A DNA stretch of 57,675 bases from Crocinitomix sp. (GTDB lineage: Bacteria; Bacteroidota; Bacteroidia; Flavobacteriales_D; Crocinitomicaceae), in assembly GCA_013138735.1 (NCBI GenBank), contig WTCE01000004.1, positions 1 through 57,675 of the forward strand. The letters are read 5' to 3'. The position numbers and the translations under genes were made by a program. The notes under the pieces are model-generated. The model was not told the DNA's origin. It did not search any database and saw only the letters and a program-made list of their open reading frames with translations. Below are positions 41,567 to 50,231 of the stretch, piece after piece. Position 1 is the first letter of the stretch; each line of letters begins with the position of its first letter.

Positions 41567-43674
41567 TATTCTTCGTCTTTCCTAATAAATTCATTTCTTT
41601 TGAGGTCATAATAAAATATTTCCTCTCTTGTTTCTAACTGTACAACCTCATTGGTATAGGGTTCAACAGAAATATATGAAAAATTCAATAAAGTATCTCC
41701 ATTTGTTTCTAGAAGTCCATAATTTCCACGGCTTTTCGCAATAAGTACAGTGTCGTTAAATTGTTCTAATTTTTCAAAATATGGACCTATAACATAATCG
41801 CCTTTTTTGTTGATCATGCCAACCAAGGGTGCACCGCCAGCCTTTGCTAGCTTTCCGTTAAACGAATTTGCAGCCGTAAAATTATAGCCAATGACTAATC
41901 GCCCAACATGATTTAAATATCCCCACTTATCTCCTTTTTGAACTGCAATATAAGTGCCATAATCTCCTAATTTTTTCTGCTCACGCCCAATTAGCTTCCT
42001 ACCATTGGTATCAATTAAATTGTATCCTTTCTCAAATTCTATCTTTGCATACTCATTTTGAAATATGGCTAGTTGCCTATATTCCGCATAAGTTTCAACC
42101 CATTCATTTAGAATTAATTCTCCTTTAGCATCTATGTAATTAAACAAACCTTCTTTTTCTACAATTGCCCTATTATCATGCATTTCTCCAATGAAATCAT
42201 AATCAAATGTCAAAATAGAATCTTCCTTCTGGCTCAACAAGCCCCATTTACCACCAAACTTTGCTAAATACACGCCAGGATAATACAATTTGAGTTTCTT
42301 ATATTTAAATGGAATTGATGTTGTTCCAAAAACATCAATTAATCCATAATTGCCATTTTTACTTACAACTGCTTTCCCATTATTAAAATCTTCTGCATCA
42401 GAATATTGTTGTTTTAAGCGCACAATTCCTTTCAAATCAAAATAACCATAAGAATCGGCCTCAGAGAAATAGCAAAACCCTTCATTTAAATTACCTAAAT
42501 CTTCATAGGCCGGATTAATTACAAATTCCCCGCTCCGATTAATCAAACCCCACTTTTCATCCACTTCCACGACCGCATGGCCTTCACTCATTTTATAGGC
42601 ATCATCAAAAATGGCATCAATTACAAGTTCTCCTGTTTTATCTACAAAACCATACTTTCCTTCTAGTTGCACTATTGCTAATCCTTCATGAAACGCTTCT
42701 GCAACTTCATATTTTGGCTCAATAAAAAATTCTTCATTTTCATCTAGATAACCCCATTTATTGCGCATTTTAATTGGAAACAAGACGCGATCAACACTAT
42801 TGAGCTGTATCATCAACTCTTCTTTAAACGGATAATCGGTAAACTCGTTTAAAAATGCTTGAATGCTACTACTTGAATAATCTTGTTGAAGATGTGTTGA
42901 GAACATTTTTTTCCAAGCTATAGGAACATTTCTATTTTCAGGATGATCAGCAATAAAGTTTTTATAACCTTCTAAACTACCCGTCTTTGTCGCAATCCTA
43001 TAAATTTGATCTTCGGCATCTCCCCTATAAGGACTGTTTGGAAATTTTTTAATAAAGCGCACATAATCAATGAAATTATTATCGACTGTTGTTTCTTGAT
43101 AGTTCAAACGGTCAAATGCCGCTTGTGCATCTGCAGTTCTTTCAGAATTTGGATAAATTGCCATAAAATTGCCATATGCGGCAGCTGTATTCTTTTCATT
43201 GGCCAATTCAAATGCCAATTCATCTCTATAATAAATGACAGAGTCAATATGTTTGCTCCAAGGGTTGCGATTTAAAAAACGTTGATAAATAGCGACCGTA
43301 TGATTTGTTTTGGCAGCTATAAACAAGGCGCTAGAAACTTTATCGCGGTGTTCGAATATTTTTAAACTATCCGCACCCCAATCCGCGTATTTGATCTTTT
43401 TCTTAGGTTTTACATTGGAATAGTTGCCTGTTGCACGCACTACACAGCTATGCGCACTATCCAAATTGAAAAAAGGATTATCAGTTCGCAAGTAAATTAT
43501 GCTTAAACCATACGAAGCTGCAACGTTATCTCGTTTTAGTCCTTTTTCAAATAATCGCTTTGCATCAAAGTAATTATAGATATCCAAAGATTGGAATCCC
43601 TTTTCAATCTTTCCAGCGGATAGATTGAAACAGAATAATAGGAATAATATGATTAGTACGTAGCGCTTATTCAT
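41566..43674 (-). CDS. WG-repeat protein with N-terminal TPR-like region
   Basis: 702 residues with signal peptide (YVLIILFLLFCFNLSAG). Residues about 25-290 look like tetratricopeptide or tol-pal-type helical repeats (YPNSERTADAQAAFDRLNYQ, FIKKFPNSPYRGDAEDQIY). Residues 300-700 hold about eleven WG (KWG/KYG) repeats of roughly 35 residues: NKWGYLDENEEFFIEPKY, GKYGFVDKTGELVIDAIF, EKWGLINRSGEFVINPAY, NGNYGLIDVFG. These form extended beta structures for protein binding. First gene of the overlapping operon; probably periplasmic or surface exposed. Confidence 0.88.
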   Translation of the reverse strand: MNKRYVLIILFLLFCFNLSAGKIEKGFQSLDIYNYFDAKRLFEKGLKRDNVAASYGLSIIYLRTDNPFFNLDSAHSCVVRATGNYSNVKPKKKIKYADWGADSLKIFEHRDKVSSALFIAAKTNHTVAIYQRFLNRNPWSKHIDSVIYYRDELAFELANEKNTAAAYGNFMAIYPNSERTADAQAAFDRLNYQETTVDNNFIDYVRFIKKFPNSPYRGDAEDQIYRIATKTGSLEGYKNFIADHPENRNVPIAWKKMFSTHLQQDYSSSSIQAFLNEFTDYPFKEELMIQLNSVDRVLFPIKMRNKWGYLDENEEFFIEPKYEVAEAFHEGLAIVQLEGKYGFVDKTGELVIDAIFDDAYKMSEGHAVVEVDEKWGLINRSGEFVINPAYEDLGNLNEGFCYFSEADSYGYFDLKGIVRLKQQYSDAEDFNNGKAVVSKNGNYGLIDVFGTTSIPFKYKKLKLYYPGVYLAKFGGKWGLLSQKEDSILTFDYDFIGEMHDNRAIVEKEGLFNYIDAKGELILNEWVETYAEYRQLAIFQNEYAKIEFEKGYNLIDTNGRKLIGREQKKLGDYGTYIAVQKGDKWGYLNHVGRLVIGYNFTAANSFNGKLAKAGGAPLVGMINKKGDYVIGPYFEKLEQFNDTVLIAKSRGNYGLLETNGDTLLNFSYISVEPYTNEVVQLETREEIFYYDLKRNEFIRKDEE

Positions 43675-43792
43675 TACAATTAAAACGCGAAATTAAGCAA
43701 TTCGATACATTAAATTGACGTGAAAATTCAACTTTAAATAATTAATTCAAATAAAAAGAGATGATTCATGGTATTCAGTTTCCCGATCCTTT

Positions 43793-43800
43793 TAACTTTG
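43793..43800 (+). promoter_or_regulatory. Putative -7 element TAACTTTG
   Basis: Perfect TAnnTTTG match 20 bases before the ATG at 43821 of the LpxL-like gene. The upstream half-site is not clear. Confidence 0.55.
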
Positions 43801-43820
43801 CAACCTATTTTTCGCTGTGA

Positions 43821-44705
43821 ATGATAAAAATTGCTGACCGAATATTGTTTTATATCATCCTAAAACCCCTGTCATACCTGCCTTTGGGATTGTTGTATTT
43901 CTTTTCGAGTATCGTGTATTTTTTGACCTATAATTTTGTCCGTTATCGACGTAAAGTGGTGCGTGCCAACCTAGAAAAAGCATTTCCAGAGAAATCTCCA
44001 GCCGAATTAAAAACAATTGAGAAGGGATTCTATAAACATTTTATTGATTTTATATTTGAAAGTATCAAAGCTGTTAGTATTTCAACCAAGCAGGTTTTAA
44101 AACGTACTTCAATTAAAAATCCTGAACTTTTAGAGCAACTCTTTAAACAAGATAAAAACGTAATTGTTACTTGCGGACATTATAATAATTGGGAATTCTA
44201 TTCATTGAGTTTACCCAAAATGACCAAATATACCACCTACTCCATTTATCAGCCATTGAAAAACACGTTCTACGATCAGATTCTATTCAACTCTAGAACG
44301 CGCAATGGTATGAACTTAATAGGGACAAAAGATATCATTCCATTTTTCACTACTTCGACCAAAGAGAAAAAAATGGTTATAATTGTCAATGATCAATCTC
44401 CTTCAAACTTAAATTCTGCTCACTGGAACACTTTTTTAAATCAGGAAACTGGCTGGAACAATGGTCCGGAAAAATTAGCACGTAAATATGATTATACTGT
44501 TCTTTTTGGACACTCAAAGAAAGTTAAACGTGGTTATTACGAAGTCGAATTCACTATGATTAGTGAAAACCCGATTGAAATGAAAGAAGGTGAAGTGACA
44601 GACATTTACGCGCATTTACTAGAAGATTTAATCAAAGAAAAACCAGATTTCTGGTTGTGGTCACACAAAAGGTGGAAGCACAAACGTCCAACACTAAATA
44701 AATAG
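43821..44705 (+). CDS. LpxL/HtrB-family lipid A acyltransferase
   Basis: 294 residues. The N-terminal membrane anchor (LPLGLLYFFSSIVYFLTYNF) is followed by the HX4E catalytic motif CGHYNNWEFYS (His120, Glu125), RKVVRANLEKAFPEKS (typical lead) and FWLWSHKRWKHKRP at the end. Members transfer secondary acyl chains to lipid A, or to ornithine and other aminolipids in Bacteroidota. It lies on the cytoplasmic face of the inner membrane. rarA follows 17 bases later and could be co-transcribed. Confidence 0.9.
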   Translation: MIKIADRILFYIILKPLSYLPLGLLYFFSSIVYFLTYNFVRYRRKVVRANLEKAFPEKSPAELKTIEKGFYKHFIDFIFESIKAVSISTKQVLKRTSIKNPELLEQLFKQDKNVIVTCGHYNNWEFYSLSLPKMTKYTTYSIYQPLKNTFYDQILFNSRTRNGMNLIGTKDIIPFFTTSTKEKKMVIIVNDQSPSNLNSAHWNTFLNQETGWNNGPEKLARKYDYTVLFGHSKKVKRGYYEVEFTMISENPIEMKEGEVTDIYAHLLEDLIKEKPDFWLWSHKRWKHKRPTLNK

Positions 44706-44722
44706 CTAAATTAGTTGTCAGA

Positions 44723-46006
44723 ATGAGTATGACACCATTAGCCGAACGCATGCGCCCGAATACTTTGGCGGAATATATGGGGCAAGACCATATAATCGGC
44801 GAAAATTCAGGATTGCGAAAAGCAATCGAATCAGGCCACATTCCTTCCATGATACTTTGGGGACCACCTGGTGTTGGAAAAACAACCTTGGCACAAATCA
44901 TTGCCAATACAGTAGATCGCCCCTTCCATTCGTTAAGCGCCATTAATTCTGGCGTAAAAGATATTAGAGAGATTATTGCAAAAGTAGGTAACCAAGGATT
45001 GTTTGGCGCTCAAAATGCGATTCTATTCATTGATGAGATTCACCGCTTTAGTAAATCGCAACAAGATTCACTTTTAGGCGCAGTTGAAAAAGGCATTATT
45101 ACCTTGATTGGAGCAACTACTGAGAATCCTTCGTTTGAAGTCATTTCTGCCCTACTCTCGCGAAGTCAAGTTTATACGCTAAGACATCATTCAAAGGATG
45201 AGTTAGTCGCTTTAATGGAGCGTGCATTATCCACGGATGATTATTTGAAATCTAAAAAGATAAAACTAAAGGAGACAGGCGCTCTAATAAAAATTTCGGG
45301 CGGTGATGCCCGAAAATTGTTAAACGCGCTTGAAATGGTCGTAGAACAAGCCTACGAGGATAAAACCTTAAACGTAACGAACGATTTAGTAACAAATATC
45401 ATTCAAGCCAATATTGCCAACTACGATAAGGATGGCGAAATGCACTATGATGTCATCTCAGCTTTTATCAAATCGATTCGCGGTAGTGATCCTAACGGAG
45501 CGGTTTATTGGTTAGCCAGAATGATTGAAGGCGGTGAAGATCCTAAATTTATTGCACGGCGATTAATGATTTCTGCTGCTGAAGATATTGGCTTGGCAAA
45601 TCCAAACGCTTTGATCATGGCGAATAATACGTTTGATGCCATTAATAAAATTGGTTGGCCAGAAGGACGAATTGTTTTATCGCAATGCGCCATTTATTTA
45701 GCTACGTCGCCAAAAGGCAATGGTTCATATATGGCAATTGGGAAAGCACAAGCTTTGGTTAAAGAAACAGGAAACTTAAGTGTTCCTCTTCATTTGCGCA
45801 ATGCACCAACTAAATTAATGAAGGATTTAGGTTACGGAGAGGAATATAAATATTCGCACGATTTTGCGAACAATTTTGTGAACCAAGAGTTTTTACCAGA
45901 TGAGATAAGTGGAACTAACTTTTTTAAAGCCGGAAGTTCGGCTAGGGAGCAAGATATTGAAAAGACGATTAAGAATTTGTGGGGAGAGAAATATGACGGA
46001 AAATAG
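44723..46006 (+). CDS. rarA: Replication-associated recombination protein A (MgsA/RarA)
   Basis: 427 residues. Walker A GPPGVGKTTLA, Walker B AILFIDEIHRF, sensor 1 IGATTENPSFE and the C-terminal tetramerisation region with GSDPNGAVYWLARMIEGGED and PKGNGSYMAIGKAQALVKE are all present. RarA is an AAA+ ATPase that acts at stalled replication forks together with SSB. The start MSMTPLAERMRPNTLAEYMG is usual. No frame disruption. Confidence 0.95.
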   Translation: MSMTPLAERMRPNTLAEYMGQDHIIGENSGLRKAIESGHIPSMILWGPPGVGKTTLAQIIANTVDRPFHSLSAINSGVKDIREIIAKVGNQGLFGAQNAILFIDEIHRFSKSQQDSLLGAVEKGIITLIGATTENPSFEVISALLSRSQVYTLRHHSKDELVALMERALSTDDYLKSKKIKLKETGALIKISGGDARKLLNALEMVVEQAYEDKTLNVTNDLVTNIIQANIANYDKDGEMHYDVISAFIKSIRGSDPNGAVYWLARMIEGGEDPKFIARRLMISAAEDIGLANPNALIMANNTFDAINKIGWPEGRIVLSQCAIYLATSPKGNGSYMAIGKAQALVKETGNLSVPLHLRNAPTKLMKDLGYGEEYKYSHDFANNFVNQEFLPDEISGTNFFKAGSSAREQDIEKTIKNLWGEKYDGK

Positions 46007-46112
46007 ATGCCGGGCATTTCGATAATTCGACAGACTCACTAACCTAACCTCAATCTCCTACCAGCTGAGTTAAAGGTTAGAGTAAAGAACAAAGACAATA
46101 GTATAAAGACTG

Positions 46113-46187
46113 TAACGTCAGTTCGAGTAATTTAAGAACACTGAGGCCCTCGAAGTGCTCTTGAATTGTATCGAGAACAAGTGGTTA
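46113..46187. repeat. Dispersed hairpin element, copy C, at the start of menA
   Basis: Outer TAAC (46113-46116) pairs with GTTA (46184-46187). The conserved CGTCAGTTCGAGT is on the left and ATCGAGAACAAG on the right. The inner stem AATTTAAGAACACT / AGTGCTCTTGAATT is imperfect (two mismatches). The element ends 3 bases before the ATG of menA (46191). Confidence 0.8.
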
Positions 46188-46190
46188 ATA

Positions 46191-47156
46191 ATGAGTGAAG
46201 TAATAAAAAATAAAGGTTCAAAAGTTGGTGCATGGATAAGTGCAATGCGTTTGCGGACTTTGCCTTTGTCGTTTAGTGTGATATTGATGGGGAGTGCTTT
46301 GGCTTATTCAGCTCAACATGCAACGTATCCGCCATATCAATACTCATGGCTTACTTTCAGTCTTATTCTGATCACAACTTTACTTTTACAAATTCTATCC
46401 AATTTGGCGAATGATTATGGAGACGCTAAAAAAGGAGCAGACAATGAAGGACGAATTGGTCCCGTAAGAGCAATTCAAAGTGGTATTATTTCGCCGCAAG
46501 AGATGTTTAAAGGAATTGTAATCACTTCTTTACTCGCTCTCATTTCAGGTATTTGGTTACTCCTTGAAGCATTTGATTATAATTTAAACGGCACTTTTAT
46601 TCTTTTTATCGTTCTTGGCTTAGCGTCAATTGCAGCTGCAATAAAATACACCGTTGGTAAACGAGCGTATGGATATAGCGGTCTTGGTGACCTTTTTGTA
46701 TTCATGTTTTTTGGATTAGTTGGTGTCTTAGGCACCTTTTATCTGCAAACTAAAATGCTAGCTTGGCCTGCCCTATTTCCAGCAATTACAATGGGCTGCT
46801 TGAGTGTCGCTGTGCTCAACTTAAATAATATGCGCGATCGGGAGAACGATCAAAAAGTTGGCAAAAACACATTGGTGGTTAAATTTGGCTTTGCCTGGAG
46901 TAAATCATATCATTATACACTGTTTTTAATCGCGTATTTGGTTTTCCCTATTCCTATTCTATTCTCAATTTTAATGGGCGGTGATTTTCAATTTTTCTTA
47001 CCATTCATACCGATTCTAATTATACATATTATTCACATCAGAAAGGTGATAAGAGTTAAAGATCCAAAAGACTTCGACCCAGAATTAAAGAAGATCGCGC
47101 TCTCAGCATTTCTTTTATCTCTATTGTTTTTTGCAATGGTATTAACCGTTTTTTAA
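46191..47156 (+). CDS. menA: 1,4-dihydroxy-2-naphthoate octaprenyltransferase
   Basis: 321 residues from ATG 46191; an earlier in-frame ATG lies within the hairpin element and was rejected. It prenylates DHNA to demethylmenaquinone in the membrane. Substrate motifs are NDYGDAKKGADNEGRIGP (first Asp-rich) and NNMRDRENDQKVGKNTL (second). About nine transmembrane helices are visible. Four-letter start MSEVIKNKGSKVGAWISAMR leads into the typical LPLSFSVILMGSALAY. trmD follows after 9 bases, so they share a transcript. Confidence 0.94.
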   Translation: MSEVIKNKGSKVGAWISAMRLRTLPLSFSVILMGSALAYSAQHATYPPYQYSWLTFSLILITTLLLQILSNLANDYGDAKKGADNEGRIGPVRAIQSGIISPQEMFKGIVITSLLALISGIWLLLEAFDYNLNGTFILFIVLGLASIAAAIKYTVGKRAYGYSGLGDLFVFMFFGLVGVLGTFYLQTKMLAWPALFPAITMGCLSVAVLNLNNMRDRENDQKVGKNTLVVKFGFAWSKSYHYTLFLIAYLVFPIPILFSILMGGDFQFFLPFIPILIIHIIHIRKVIRVKDPKDFDPELKKIALSAFLLSLLFFAMVLTVF

Positions 47157-47165
47157 TTTTACACC

Positions 47166-47840
47166 ATGCGCATAGATATCCTCACCGTATTACCAAAATT
47201 ACTTGAAAGTCCATTTAACGACTCAATCATGAAGCGCGCTCAGGAAAAAGGGCATGCCGAGATTCATGTACACAACATTCGCGATTATTCAACACACCGC
47301 CAAAATAGTGTAGACGATTATCAATATGGTGGCGGCGCAGGAATGGTCATGACGATTCAGCCAATTGCGGATTGTATAGCTAAATTGCAAGCCGAGCGTA
47401 CTTATGACGAATTAATTTACATGACACCAGACGGGGAATTGCTGGAGCAGTCGCATTGCAACGCTTTTTCTTTACAAAAGAACTTGCTTATTTTGTGTGG
47501 TCATTATAAAGGCGTTGATCAACGCATTCGTGATTTATTTATCACAAAGGAAATTTCGATTGGTAGCTATGTAATGTCTGGAGGTGAATTAGGTGCAGCG
47601 GTATTAGTAGATGCTGTGGTTCGATTAATACCCGGGGTTTTAAATGATGAAACCTCTGCCCTAACCGATTCTTTTCAAGATGGTTTATTGGCACCACCCG
47701 TTTATACAAGACCTGAGGACTATAAAGGACATAAAGTACCAGAGATTCTGATGTCTGGACATAATAAGAAGATTGATGAATGGCGAAATGAACAAAGTGT
47801 TATTCGTACGCAAGAACGTAGACCTGATTTGCTGGATTAG
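47166..47840 (+). CDS. trmD: tRNA (guanine-37-N1)-methyltransferase
   Basis: 224 residues. The SPOUT trefoil-knot enzyme uses SAM to make m1G37 in tRNAs. The motifs are [32 protein letters not shown] and [20 protein letters not shown], with the C-terminal [20 protein letters not shown] and [10 protein letters not shown]. In many bacteria trmD lies with rpsP-rimM-rplS; here it follows menA and is the last gene of that transcript. Confidence 0.96.
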   Translation: MRIDILTVLPKLLESPFNDSIMKRAQEKGHAEIHVHNIRDYSTHRQNSVDDYQYGGGAGMVMTIQPIADCIAKLQAERTYDELIYMTPDGELLEQSHCNAFSLQKNLLILCGHYKGVDQRIRDLFITKEISIGSYVMSGGELGAAVLVDAVVRLIPGVLNDETSALTDSFQDGLLAPPVYTRPEDYKGHKVPEILMSGHNKKIDEWRNEQSVIRTQERRPDLLD

Positions 47841-47871
47841 AGATGTTTCTCGATTTTGAGTGAACAAGATC

Positions 47872-48696
47872 CTACTCTATTGTCAATCCCTGCAATTCAG
47901 CCCATTCAGACCATGAACCGTCGTATAAGTTCTTGCTCTCATAACCTGCAATATGACCAGCCAGCATCACAATACAAGCCGTAAGGCCAGAACCACAGCT
48001 AAAAACAAGTTCTTGGTCGCTAGCCAATTTAGTTTCGAAAATTTTTCTTAATTCCGACTGAGATTTAAACTCCCCATCAGTCAACAGATCTTTGTAAGGA
48101 ATATTTACCGAATTTGGAATACGCCCACTCTGTAAATGTTTGCGCGGTTCGGGTTCTATCCCATCAAATCTGCCTTTAGATCTGGCATCAATTACTGTGA
48201 ATTTTTCTGCATCAACATTAATTAATATGTCTTTATAGTTTTTTAGAATTTCTTCTTGAAAATTGGCACTAAAATCCCCCCGCACGTCTGCTTCAATATG
48301 TTTTTCAGAAGTTTCATATCCTTTATCAATCCATGCTGGCAATCCACCATTCAAAACGGCAACATTTTGATGCCCCATAATTTTAAATAACCACCAAACC
48401 CTGGGACTGGTATAGCTACCTATATTATCAAACACAATAATTTTTGAATCTCTATTAATCCCTAATTTTTTGGCCTCAAGTTCAAATTGCTCAACAGTAG
48501 GAATGGTATTTGGAAAGCGACTAGTGAGATTTGCAAACTTATTTTTTAAATCAAAATAGCGGGCATTTTTAATTGTAATTGATTTGTGGATTGAGGTTTT
48601 GCCTTCAGCAGTTGACTGAATACTTGCATCTAATAACACCAGATTCTTATCATGAAAATTTTCATGCAGCCAATCTACCGTAACTAAAGTTTTCAT
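47872..48696 (-). CDS. sseA: 3-mercaptopyruvate/thiosulfate sulfurtransferase
   Basis: 274 residues, two rhodanese domains. The second carries the active-site Cys234 in VFSCGSGLTACI; the CGSG-T-A loop indicates the mercaptopyruvate type rather than thiosulfate (CRKGVT). The first has the inactive SYTSPRVWW region. The linker DARSKGRFDGIEPEPRKHLQ and SGRIPNSVNIPYKDLL is typical. It transfers sulfane sulfur to thiols or cyanide in the cytoplasm. Single gene, convergent with trmD. Confidence 0.92.
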   Translation of the reverse strand: MKTLVTVDWLHENFHDKNLVLLDASIQSTAEGKTSIHKSITIKNARYFDLKNKFANLTSRFPNTIPTVEQFELEAKKLGINRDSKIIVFDNIGSYTSPRVWWLFKIMGHQNVAVLNGGLPAWIDKGYETSEKHIEADVRGDFSANFQEEILKNYKDILINVDAEKFTVIDARSKGRFDGIEPEPRKHLQSGRIPNSVNIPYKDLLTDGEFKSQSELRKIFETKLASDQELVFSCGSGLTACIVMLAGHIAGYESKNLYDGSWSEWAELQGLTIE

Positions 48697-48733
48697 TAAC
48701 TAAAAATGGAATTAAACACTGATTAACAACAGA

Positions 48734-49141
48734 CTACAACGTGAACGAGACTGGAACAGTTTGTTTCACTCGGACCTTCTTACCACGCATAGTTCCAGGT
48801 GTCCAATTCGGCATTTTTTTAATAACATTTACCGCTTCTTGATCCAACTCATCATTCTTGCAACCTCGTCTAACCGTGACATTAGAAATGCTTCCGTCTT
48901 TTTCCACAATAAACTGAATATACACTTTACCTTGAATGCCAGCTGCCTTTAATTTTGGTGGATAGTATAAATTTTTACGAATGAATATATCCATTGCATC
49001 CGCATTTCCGGGGAAATGCGCCATTTGCTCAGGAAAATCATAAACCATTGAAGAATCTTGTGGTGTATTAATACCGTTGCCCATTGTAAATCCTGCATTT
49101 GCAGCAACAATTAAGAGCAATAAAATGATTGTTTTTTTCAT
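48734..49141 (-). CDS. Energy-transducer TonB C-terminal-domain protein
   Basis: 135 residues with a signal or anchor (KKTIILLLLIVAANAGFTMG). The C-terminal 75 residues are the TonB domain (LKAAGIQGKVYIQFIVEKDG, SNVTVRRGCKNDELDQEAV). There is no long proline linker, so it cannot span the periplasm like true TonB; it is one of the short TonB-domain proteins abundant in Bacteroidota. It overlaps the upstream exported protein by 4 bases (ATGA). Confidence 0.88.
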   Translation of the reverse strand: MKKTIILLLLIVAANAGFTMGNGINTPQDSSMVYDFPEQMAHFPGNADAMDIFIRKNLYYPPKLKAAGIQGKVYIQFIVEKDGSISNVTVRRGCKNDELDQEAVNVIKKMPNWTPGTMRGKKVRVKQTVPVSFTL

Positions 49142-49515
49142 TGGTGGTGTTTAATGTGGTTTTCTAATTTACAGTAATTTTGAAGAGGAAGCGTATAAAT
49201 CGTTAATATATTTTCTACTCTACATGTTCTTTGAATCCAGAACGGTATTGCCTTAACCGATTGAAAAACAGGGCCATCTAATTCATTTCCAGTGGCGTTT
49301 GAAGCTTCAATAATTTCAATTCCAATTCTTTTTGAAGGCGAATCATTCTCAATATTAATTGCCGCAACTGACGGAACAATTTTAAAACTCCAATTGTTAG
49401 CGAAATTTTGCGCTTGTATTTCAGCTTGAATCTGATTACTTTTGTACTGTTGCATAGCATTTGCTTGCATACAAAATGAGGCTACCGTTATGAGAAAAAT
49501 TAATTTCGTTTTCAT
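49138..49515 (-). CDS. Exported protein, head-to-head overlapping the next gene
   Basis: 125 residues starting at MKTKLIFLITVASFCMQANA, a good signal peptide; a longer open frame to 49569 has no such start. The C-terminal half resembles a degraded TonB-type domain (SVKAIPFWIQRTCRVENIL). No family name. The first 26 bases overlap antisense with the first codons of the plus-strand lipoprotein gene at 49490. Coupled by ATGA to the TonB-domain gene. Confidence 0.6.
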   Translation of the reverse strand: MKTKLIFLITVASFCMQANAMQQYKSNQIQAEIQAQNFANNWSFKIVPSVAAINIENDSPSKRIGIEIIEASNATGNELDGPVFQSVKAIPFWIQRTCRVENILTIYTLPLQNYCKLENHIKHHQ

Positions 49516-50140
49516 TCTATTTATTCTTTTTACAAGTATCGTGCCGACTTCATGTAAAAAGGGACCCATTCAATATAAATTTGATGGTATAGTAAACAGT
49601 TCCTTAGACAATGATCCGGTTTCAGGTGTTGCTGTAACTATTTCTCAAAAAATCATTCAAAACGGCACTACTGGTGAAAGTTATTCCCTTGCCGGATCCA
49701 CCACAACTGACGCAGCAGGAGCATTCGCAATTTCTTTTGACCGTGAAATGGTTACGGAATTTTTAATAGAATTTGAGAAAGAGAACTATTTTCCTTTGGA
49801 AATTATCGAATCCTCTTCCAACATTTCGACAGAAAACGTTAATACCTTTTCAGATATAATAGACCCAAAATCATGGGTAACGTTTAATATTAAAAATTTC
49901 CTACCCCATCCAGATGATCACTTCAGATTAGTTACGCATACATTTAGAGAAGGATGCGCAGAATGTGCTGTAAATACGACGGCAAACTTCTATGGTTCGG
50001 TAGATACATCTTTCACTTATGCTACAACTGCAGGCGAATATGTTAGGTTCACTTATATTGACGTTACCTACGCTGACTCTAACCTAGATTCCGTTTACAC
50101 CGTGCCGTTTGAAGACAATACCGTTACCATTAACTACTAA
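49490..50140 (+). CDS. Lipoprotein with carboxypeptidase-regulatory-like domain
   Basis: 216 residues from ATG 49490 (MRKINFVFILFILFTSIVPTSC, lipobox PTSC). A carboxypeptidase-regulatory-like or CNA_B-like beta-sandwich follows: FDGIVNSSLDNDPVSGVAVT, TTTDAAGAFAISFDR and FLIEFEKENYFPLEII. This domain is common in Bacteroidota surface lipoproteins. The C-terminal half has one Cys pair (GCAECAVNTT) and another beta domain. The start overlaps the divergent gene on the opposite strand by 26 bases. Confidence 0.75.
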   Translation: MRKINFVFILFILFTSIVPTSCKKGPIQYKFDGIVNSSLDNDPVSGVAVTISQKIIQNGTTGESYSLAGSTTTDAAGAFAISFDREMVTEFLIEFEKENYFPLEIIESSSNISTENVNTFSDIIDPKSWVTFNIKNFLPHPDDHFRLVTHTFREGCAECAVNTTANFYGSVDTSFTYATTAGEYVRFTYIDVTYADSNLDSVYTVPFEDNTVTINY

Positions 50141-50182
50141 CCTGAGCGTGCTTTTAAGCCTGAATTCGATTATTTCCTATAA

Positions 50183-50215
50183 TTTGGAGCTAATCTTATA
50201 ATTGAATTATCTTTG
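50183..50215 (+). promoter_or_regulatory. Promoter of the SulP transporter gene
   Basis: TTTG (50183-50186), 21 bases, TATCTTTG (50208-50215); ATG at 50232. Supports a start ten codons downstream of the longest frame. Confidence 0.65.
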
Positions 50216-50231
50216 CGGCTTTTATTGCACT

